43,721 bases of DNA from Betaproteobacteria bacterium Ga0074130 (GTDB lineage Bacteria > Pseudomonadota > Gammaproteobacteria > Burkholderiales > Rhodocyclaceae): NCBI GenBank assembly GCA_001464495.1, contig LNDZ01000015.1, positions 1 through 43,721 of the forward strand, read 5' to 3'. The notes beneath the pieces are model-generated. The model searched no databases. It was not told the origin of the DNA and saw only the letters and a program-made list of their open reading frames with translations. Shown here one piece after another: positions 38,656 to 43,721 of this stretch; the first letter of the stretch is position 1, and each line of letters opens with the position of its first letter. A program made the position numbers and the translations under genes.

Positions 38656-40745
38656 GTGAAAACAATGACCACGCGTGTTCGCACCCTGCTGAATCAGGCG
38701 CTCTTCTGCTGCGCTCTGCTGTTCTCAGCAAACCTGCTGGCGGCAGCTGACCACGCCAAGACGGAACAGGTAGCGGTTCGACTAATTCCTAACACCACAT
38801 CCGTCTCTGCCGGTAGCGAAGTGTTGATCGGTCTGGAACAGACCATCATTCCGCATTGGCATACCTACTGGCAAAACCCCGGCGACTCTGGCGTCGCCAC
38901 CCAAATTGAATGGCAATTGCCGCAAGGCGTCACTGCGGGCCCGATCCAGTGGCCGCTGCCCAGCCGCTTCAAACTTGGCACGATCACCAACTACGGCTAC
39001 TCAGACAAGGTCACGCTACTGAGCACCATCAGCATTCCTAAAACAGCCAAAGTCGGTAGCCAGTTGCCCATCCGCGCCAAAGCGAGCTGGCTGGTTTGTG
39101 AAGAGGTCTGCATTCCTCAACAAGCAGAATTGGCACTGACACTCACGGTGTCGGCGGCCAATAACAACTCAGCGCCGCACCCTAGTATCAGCCAAGCACT
39201 CGCACAACTGCCTCAACCCTCCCCCTGGTCAGCTGCATTCAACCAAGCTGATGGCAAGGTCCAGTTGAGTATTGCCAGCCCTGAGTTACAGACACACAAG
39301 CTCAAGGATGTCTGGTTCTACCCGCACACGTGGGGGCATATTGACCACGGCGCAGCACAAGATATCCAGAGTGACGGCAAGGGACTCATCCTGAATTTGA
39401 AAGTTGGGGAAAGCCCTATTAAGGCCGATGCGACCCTAAGTGGGGTGTTGGTATTCACCGAACAAACCCCTGACGGCCCAGCAACACGCGGCTTTACGCT
39501 GCAAGCACAACCGGGAATCCAAAGCACGAACAACACGGACCCGATCGGTTTGTTCGCCTCGATGCTCTTTGCACTCCTCGGCGGGCTGATTCTCAATTTG
39601 ATGCCGTGTGTGTTTCCGGTACTGTCCATCAAAGCCTTGTCGCTAGTGCGTCATGGCGCTCATGCCAGCCGGGAGACACGTCTGCATGGACTCGCTTACA
39701 CGGTGGGTATCCTAGCTAGCTTCCTACTGTTGGCTGCAATCCTGTTGGTACTGCGCAATGGCGGCGCCCAAATCGGCTGGGGTTATCAGTTCCAATCACC
39801 CACGTTTGTTTTGATTACGGCCTATCTGATGTTTGCCATCGGCCTCAGCCTGTCACCCAACTCGGCGAAGGACTCACAGCCAAACCTGGCTACAGCGGCA
39901 GTTTCTTCACCGGCGTGCTCGCCACGGTGGTTGCTACGCCTTGTACTGCCCCCTTTATGGGTGCTGCCATCGGCTACGCCTTGACGCAACCGCCCTTGCC
40001 TTTGCTGGCTGTATTTTCCAGCCTAGGACTGGGGCTGGCACTGCCGTATTTGCTCCTCAGCAACTGGCCGCTGCTTCAACGCTGCCTACCGAAGCCTGGT
40101 CTGTGGATGGAAAGGCTCAAGCAATTCTTTGCCTTCCCCATGTACGCAACTGCTGTATGGCTAGTTTGGGTGCTGACCCAACAGGCCGGCCCTGATAGCC
40201 TCATTCTCGCCTTGGGCGGCATGGTCATCATTGCCTTTGCCGCTTGGCTGTTTGATAGCACGCGCAGCACATCCGGCTGGAAGCGGCCATTGACCACCGT
40301 GCTGGCGGCATCATTGGTTGGCGCAACGCTACTGGTCAGCTATCTAAACCTACAGCACAGCAACGTCCCCTCACCATCCAGTGACGCAAGCGCGGCTAAG
40401 CATTGGGAACCCTATTCTGCCGAACGCCTACAAGCCCTACGTGCTGAAGGCAAGCCGGTCTTTCTCAACTTCACCGCTGCCTGGTGCATTACCTGCCTTG
40501 CCAATGAGCGAATTGCGCTCAGTCAGCAAAGCGTGATTGATGCCTTCAAGCAAAACAACATTACCTATTTGAAAGGCGATTGGACCAATCAGGATGCGGC
40601 CATCACGGGCAAGCTCGCCGAGTTCGGCCGCAAAGGGGTGCCTTTATACGTGCTTTACCCGGCCGGCGAAAACAAGGTACCCATTGTCCTGCCGCAGATT
40701 CTGACACCCGAGATTGTTCTCGACCATATCCGTTCCAGCCACTGA
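38656..40745 (+). pseudogene. ScsB/DsbD-type thiol-disulfide transporter, broken by a frameshift
   Basis: Two adjacent frames make one DsbD-superfamily protein. The first (38656-39984; GTG start, or ATG 38665) has a signal peptide, a periplasmic alpha-type domain with WLVCEEVCIPQ (ScsB-like Cys pair) and the start of the membrane domain with LMPCVFPV. The second resumes in another frame by about 39855 with TQLGEGLTAKPGYSG, then ATPCTAPFM (partner membrane Cys), further helices and a C-terminal thioredoxin domain with AAWCITCL, ending at 40745. All six expected cysteines are present, but the join is out of frame: 'LSLS' then, one base short of phase, 'TQLGEG'. The last 43 residues of the first frame are off-family. 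It would carry electrons from cytoplasmic thioredoxin to periplasmic partners such as the redoxin encoded 13 bp downstream. It is either a real inactivating indel or a sequencing error. Confidence 0.85.
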
Positions 40746-40758
40746 CAGGAGTTACATC

Positions 40759-41367
40759 ATGTTCTTACACCGCATCGCTCTCTTAACAGCCGCACTCGCA
40801 TTTGCCCCCATCGCCGCGATAGCCTCCCCTGCGGTTGATCAACCAGCCCCTGCTTTTACTGCCGCAACTGCCGACGGCAAGACGCTGGATCTAAGTAGTC
40901 TGCGCGGTAAAACGGTAGTGCTGGAATGGACAAACCATGAGTGCCCGTTCGTGAAGAAGCACTACGACGGTGGCAATATGCAAAGCCTGCAAAAGGACGC
41001 CGCCTCGAAAGGCGTCGTTTGGCTGCAAGTCATTTCGTCAGCGCCGGGCAAGCAAGGCCATATTGATGGTGCAACGGCAATAAAGGTCAATGCCAGCCGC
41101 GGTGCGAGTCCAGCCAACACGCTACTTGACCCGGATGGCAAGCTTGGCAAGCTCTACGGTGCCCAAACAACGCCTCACATGTACATCATTGATGCCAAGG
41201 GCGTGCTGATCTACAAAGGTGGTATCGACAGCATCGTCTCCACAGACAAGGCAGATGTCGCAAAGGCCGAACCCTATGTCGCCAACGCCCTGACCGCGAT
41301 TGCCGCTGGAAAGAAGATCGCCAACGGCAGCACCAAGCCTTATGGATGCTCAATCAAGTACGAATAA
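40759..41367 (+). CDS. Periplasmic redoxin-family (thioredoxin-like) protein
   Basis: The 202-residue product starts at ATG 40759, with AGGAG six to ten bases upstream; the longer open frame to 40714 overlaps the preceding gene. It has a signal peptide (to about IAAIASP) and an AhpC/TSA-Redoxin fold: QPAPAFTAATADGKTLDLSSLRGK, here split, then WTNHECPFVKKHY with one cysteine, C62, where a CXXC would be in thioredoxins. A second cysteine lies near the C-terminus (YGCSIKYE, C197). This one-plus-one arrangement suits a peroxiredoxin-like or ScsB-recharged periplasmic reductant. It follows the DsbD-like gene by 13 bp. Confidence 0.85.
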   Translation: MFLHRIALLTAALAFAPIAAIASPAVDQPAPAFTAATADGKTLDLSSLRGKTVVLEWTNHECPFVKKHYDGGNMQSLQKDAASKGVVWLQVISSAPGKQGHIDGATAIKVNASRGASPANTLLDPDGKLGKLYGAQTTPHMYIIDAKGVLIYKGGIDSIVSTDKADVAKAEPYVANALTAIAAGKKIANGSTKPYGCSIKYE

Positions 41368-41397
41368 TTACGCCAGTCCAAATCTGAGATGCAAAAG

Positions 41398-41427
41398 AAA
41401 AAGGCGATGCAGATGCATCGCCTTTTT
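41398..41427. terminator. Bidirectional intrinsic terminator
   Basis: Perfect 14-bp arms AAAAAGGCGATGCA / TGCATCGCCTTTTT around GA, between the convergent redoxin gene (+) and the MFS gene (-). Confidence 0.93.
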
Positions 41428-41444
41428 AGTTATATCACCTACGC

Positions 41445-42776
41445 TTATTGACGGGCAACTCTCTGATCATGGACGTACAGGGCAATCAGGGTACAGACCA
41501 CGCCTGACATCACATAGGCACCCACTGCGAACGTCCCCAGTTTAACTGCCAAGCCAAATGCAACCAGCGGTGCAAAAGCAGCGCCAATCAACCAGCCAAA
41601 GTCAGCAGTCAAGGCCGCTCCGGTATAGCGGAAACGACGCGGGAAGCTGCCGGACACAACACCATGCGCCTGGCCGTACGATAGCCCAAGCAAAATAAAC
41701 CCAATAAGAATGAAGGTGTTTTGATGTGCAGCATCGCCATTCAACAACCCTGGAATGAACAAGCTGAATATGCCAATCAATACAGCCACCCCGGCCAAGG
41801 TCTTGGGACGACCAATGCGATCAGCAATAAACCCTGATGCAATTACTGCAACGATTGCCAACAACGCACCCGTCAATTGCACCATGAGTACTTCGCTCTC
41901 GGTTTCTACCATTCCCATTGGCACCCAAGACAAGGGGAAGATCGTAACCAGATGGAAGAGCGCATAGGTTGCCAAGCCCGAGAATGCACCGGTCAAGATA
42001 TTGCCGCTCTGTGCATTGACCAGTTCCTTCACATCGGTTGGTTCTAGTTCGCTTTGTTCAAGCATGCGACTGAATTCTTCAGCCACAACAAGGCGCAAAC
42101 GGGCAAACAGTGCGACTACGTTGATTGAGAAAGCAACGAAGAACGGATAGCGCCAACCCCAATCCACAAAGTCTGCTTTCGAGAGACTGGTGTTGAGGTA
42201 ATAGAACAATCCGCTGGCAAGCACAAAGCCAACAGGCGCGCCAAGTTGTCCCAACATTGCATACCAACCACGCCGACTGGGGGGCGCATTAATTGCAAGC
42301 AGAGAAGGTAAGCCATCCCAAGTGCCCCCCACAGCAATACCTTGCAGTGTCCGCAAAACAATTAGCAGGAAGATTGCTGTACCACCCAATGTGGCGTAGT
42401 CAGGCAGGAACCCCACGCTCACGGTCGCTGAACCTAACAGGAACAAAGCGGCTGTCAGTTTGCCGCTGCGTCCCCAGCGCTTTTGTAACTTCATGAACAA
42501 GACCGTTCCGAAGGGGCGCGCTAGGAATGCTAGAGAAAAGATGGCGAAGCTCAGCAGCAGCGCCTCTACCGTATCTTTGTGAGGAAAGAACACGGTCGGG
42601 AAAACCAGCACTGAGGCAATCCCATAAACAAAGAAGTCGAAATACTCCGACGCTCGACCAATCACAACGCCAACGGCGATTTCCCCAGGTGTGACGTGGG
42701 TGTGCCCATCTGGCGCACGCCAGATGGCCTCGTCCATGCTGTCTTTGTCGGAAATATTATGTGTCATGGTAGCCAT
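41445..42776 (-). CDS. MFS transporter, metabolite:H+ symporter (MHS)-like
   Basis: The 443-residue inner-membrane protein has about twelve helices. MHS-subfamily marks are GRASEYFDFFVYG in the first helix, FLARPFG and a cytoplasmic GRSGKLTAA loop, and GIAVGGTWDG in helix 5. An AGGAGG site 7 bases upstream fixes the ATG at 42776. MHS transporters import organic acids, osmolytes or similar compounds; the substrate is not evident. It is divergent from cyoA across 252 bp, and the two may share regulation. Confidence 0.88.
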   Translation of the reverse strand: MATMTHNISDKDSMDEAIWRAPDGHTHVTPGEIAVGVVIGRASEYFDFFVYGIASVLVFPTVFFPHKDTVEALLLSFAIFSLAFLARPFGTVLFMKLQKRWGRSGKLTAALFLLGSATVSVGFLPDYATLGGTAIFLLIVLRTLQGIAVGGTWDGLPSLLAINAPPSRRGWYAMLGQLGAPVGFVLASGLFYYLNTSLSKADFVDWGWRYPFFVAFSINVVALFARLRLVVAEEFSRMLEQSELEPTDVKELVNAQSGNILTGAFSGLATYALFHLVTIFPLSWVPMGMVETESEVLMVQLTGALLAIVAVIASGFIADRIGRPKTLAGVAVLIGIFSLFIPGLLNGDAAHQNTFILIGFILLGLSYGQAHGVVSGSFPRRFRYTGAALTADFGWLIGAAFAPLVAFGLAVKLGTFAVGAYVMSGVVCTLIALYVHDQRVARQ

Positions 42777-43028
42777 GTTCCCCCTCCTGTCTTATTAGGT
42801 AATTCAGTGTGCTCCGCCTGTATTTGATCTATATCTAAAAACAGACGCATTTATGCTCCCATAAATTTTAGAAATAGTTAAGTATTTTTCGCTTTTGCAC
42901 TGAGGTTCTATTTCGACAAGTCTTTTGCGCCAGCGCAAAGTCCCAACATTGAGCCTAGGACAAAATGTCCGATTCACTAAACTGGGCCAATCACTTACAT
43001 TCCACTCTACCTGTAAATGCACAACTTA
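42777..43028. promoter_or_regulatory. MFS-cyoA divergent intergenic region with operator-like palindromes
   Basis: This 252-bp region should carry both promoters. It contains an FNR/Anr-like site at 42824-42837 (TTGAT-CTAT-ATCTA, 9 of 10 fixed bases), a 7-bp inverted repeat TTTGCGC-CA-GCGCAAA at 42924-42939, and a 5-bp one GGACA-AAA-TGTCC at 42958-42970. Sites were found by eye; none is proven. Between 42838 and 42923 it is AT-rich. Confidence 0.45.
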
Positions 43029-43721
43029 ATGACCATGCTCAGAATCAAGCCCACTATCCTGTTCTGCATCTCTGCAGCACTACTGTTGTCTGGCTGTAAT
43101 CTGGTGCTTCTGTCGCCGTCGGGTGACATTGCGCTTCAGCAAAGAGACATCATGCTGATCTCGGTTTGGTTGATGCTTATTGTCATCATCCCCGTGATTG
43201 TATTGACCCTAGTCTTCGCGCGCAAATATCGCGCCGGCAATACGGATGCACCTTATAACCCCGAATGGCACCATTCGACGATCCTAGAGCTTGTGATCTG
43301 GGGCATCCCCCTGTTGATCGTCATCGCACTTGGGGCGATCACATGGGTTTCCACCCATTCGCTTGATCCTTACCGTCCGCTGGATCGTATCTCTGAAGGC
43401 CGTGAAATTCCATTGGATACCAAGCCACTCGTTGTTGAAGCCGTGGCAATGGACTGGAAGTGGCTCTTTATCTATCCAGAGCAAGGTATTGCCTTGGTGA
43501 ACGAACTGGCAGCACCAGTGGATCGTCCGATCGAGTTCCGCATCACCTCGACCACGATGATGAACTCACTGTACATCCCAGCACTGGCTGGTCAGATCTA
43601 CGCCATGCCGGGCATGCAGACTAAGCTCCACGCAGTCATCAACAAGGAAGGCAACTTTGAAGGCTTCTCCGGCAACTACAGCGGTGCAGGTTTTTCACAT
43701 ATGCGTTTCCGCTTCCACGGC
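43029..43721 (+). CDS. cyoA: Cytochrome o ubiquinol oxidase subunit II, 5' part
   Basis: The frame from ATG 43029 is open to the window edge (231 residues seen). It encodes a lipoprotein signal (LLLSGCNLV, lipid Cys23), two TM helices (about 42-64 and 88-110) and the start of the periplasmic cupredoxin domain. Family marks are YNPEWHHSTILE, AMDWKWLFIYPEQ, TTMMNSLYIPALAGQIYAM and GFSGNYSGAGFSHM. The assignment to quinol rather than cytochrome c oxidase rests on the CyoA-like length of the N-terminus and these motifs. Subunits cyoB, C and D should follow outside the window. bo3 oxidase reduces oxygen with ubiquinol and pumps protons. Confidence 0.95.
   Translation, partial: MTMLRIKPTILFCISAALLLSGCNLVLLSPSGDIALQQRDIMLISVWLMLIVIIPVIVLTLVFARKYRAGNTDAPYNPEWHHSTILELVIWGIPLLIVIALGAITWVSTHSLDPYRPLDRISEGREIPLDTKPLVVEAVAMDWKWLFIYPEQGIALVNELAAPVDRPIEFRITSTTMMNSLYIPALAGQIYAMPGMQTKLHAVINKEGNFEGFSGNYSGAGFSHMRFRFHG

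Noticed and set aside
37896..38684. 262-codon minus-strand frame opposite efp
   Set aside because: Covers efp and its terminator; no family features.
38656..40745. Programmed ribosomal frameshifting in the DsbD-like gene
   Set aside because: No slippery heptamer or downstream structure is evident at 39850-39860, and the family is not known for recoding; an indel is simpler.

Overview
This window looks like part of a betaproteobacterial chromosome, most likely Neisseriales/Chromobacteriaceae or a close relative. That placement is an inference from gene content: EarP next to an EF-P with Arg32, the succinylase route to lysine, a CyoA-type quinol oxidase, an AhpC/AhpF pair and a LexA with a CTGT-N8-ACAG operator. 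I could run no database search. About 38 protein genes and three tRNAs fill almost all of it, and no gene-free stretch exceeds 300 bases.

Layout. 1-5231 (+): the 3' part of a very large repetitive RTX-type secreted protein, followed with an ATGA overlap by its type I secretion ABC transporter. 5301-10904 (-): ahpC-ahpF behind a well-formed OxyR-type site, then a sugar-nucleotide operon manC-galE-ydcF. 11024-11905 (-): a DMT-family exporter. 11967-17242 (+): a lysine/diaminopimelate run dapC-dapD-dapE with a PilU-type pilus ATPase inserted between dapD and dapE, closed by prmB. 17458-22294 (+): a chemoreceptor, an orphan tripartite-type solute-binding protein, and a LemA/TPM-domain trio. 22367-24208 (-): tRNA-His, trxC, a persulfide-dioxygenase-like metallo-hydrolase, tRNA-Arg and tRNA-Pro. 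24309-28939 (-): a probable copper-handling group (DUF2946, TonB receptor, PepSY membrane protein, YcnI-like protein). 29019-32137 (-): lexA, pgsA, uvrC.

32225-36643 (-) is the most unusual part. It is a tightly coupled four-gene set: a sterol-desaturase-family hydroxylase, a membrane fatty-acid desaturase, a fusion of a KAS III-like ketosynthase (StlD/DarB-like) to a heme-oxygenase-like di-iron domain, and an unknown protein. This looks like an uncharacterised lipid or natural-product pathway. 36747-38429 (+): earP and efp. 38656-41367 (+): a ScsB/DsbD-type thiol-disulfide transporter broken by a frameshift near 39855, plus a periplasmic redoxin. 41445-42776 (-): an MHS-type MFS transporter, divergent from the start of cyoA, which runs off the right edge.

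Several blocks share a theme of redox and envelope homeostasis: AhpCF, TrxC, the persulfide dioxygenase-like enzyme, the ScsB-like relay and the copper group. The strongest candidate for an undescribed system is the ketosynthase/di-iron/desaturase/hydroxylase cluster.
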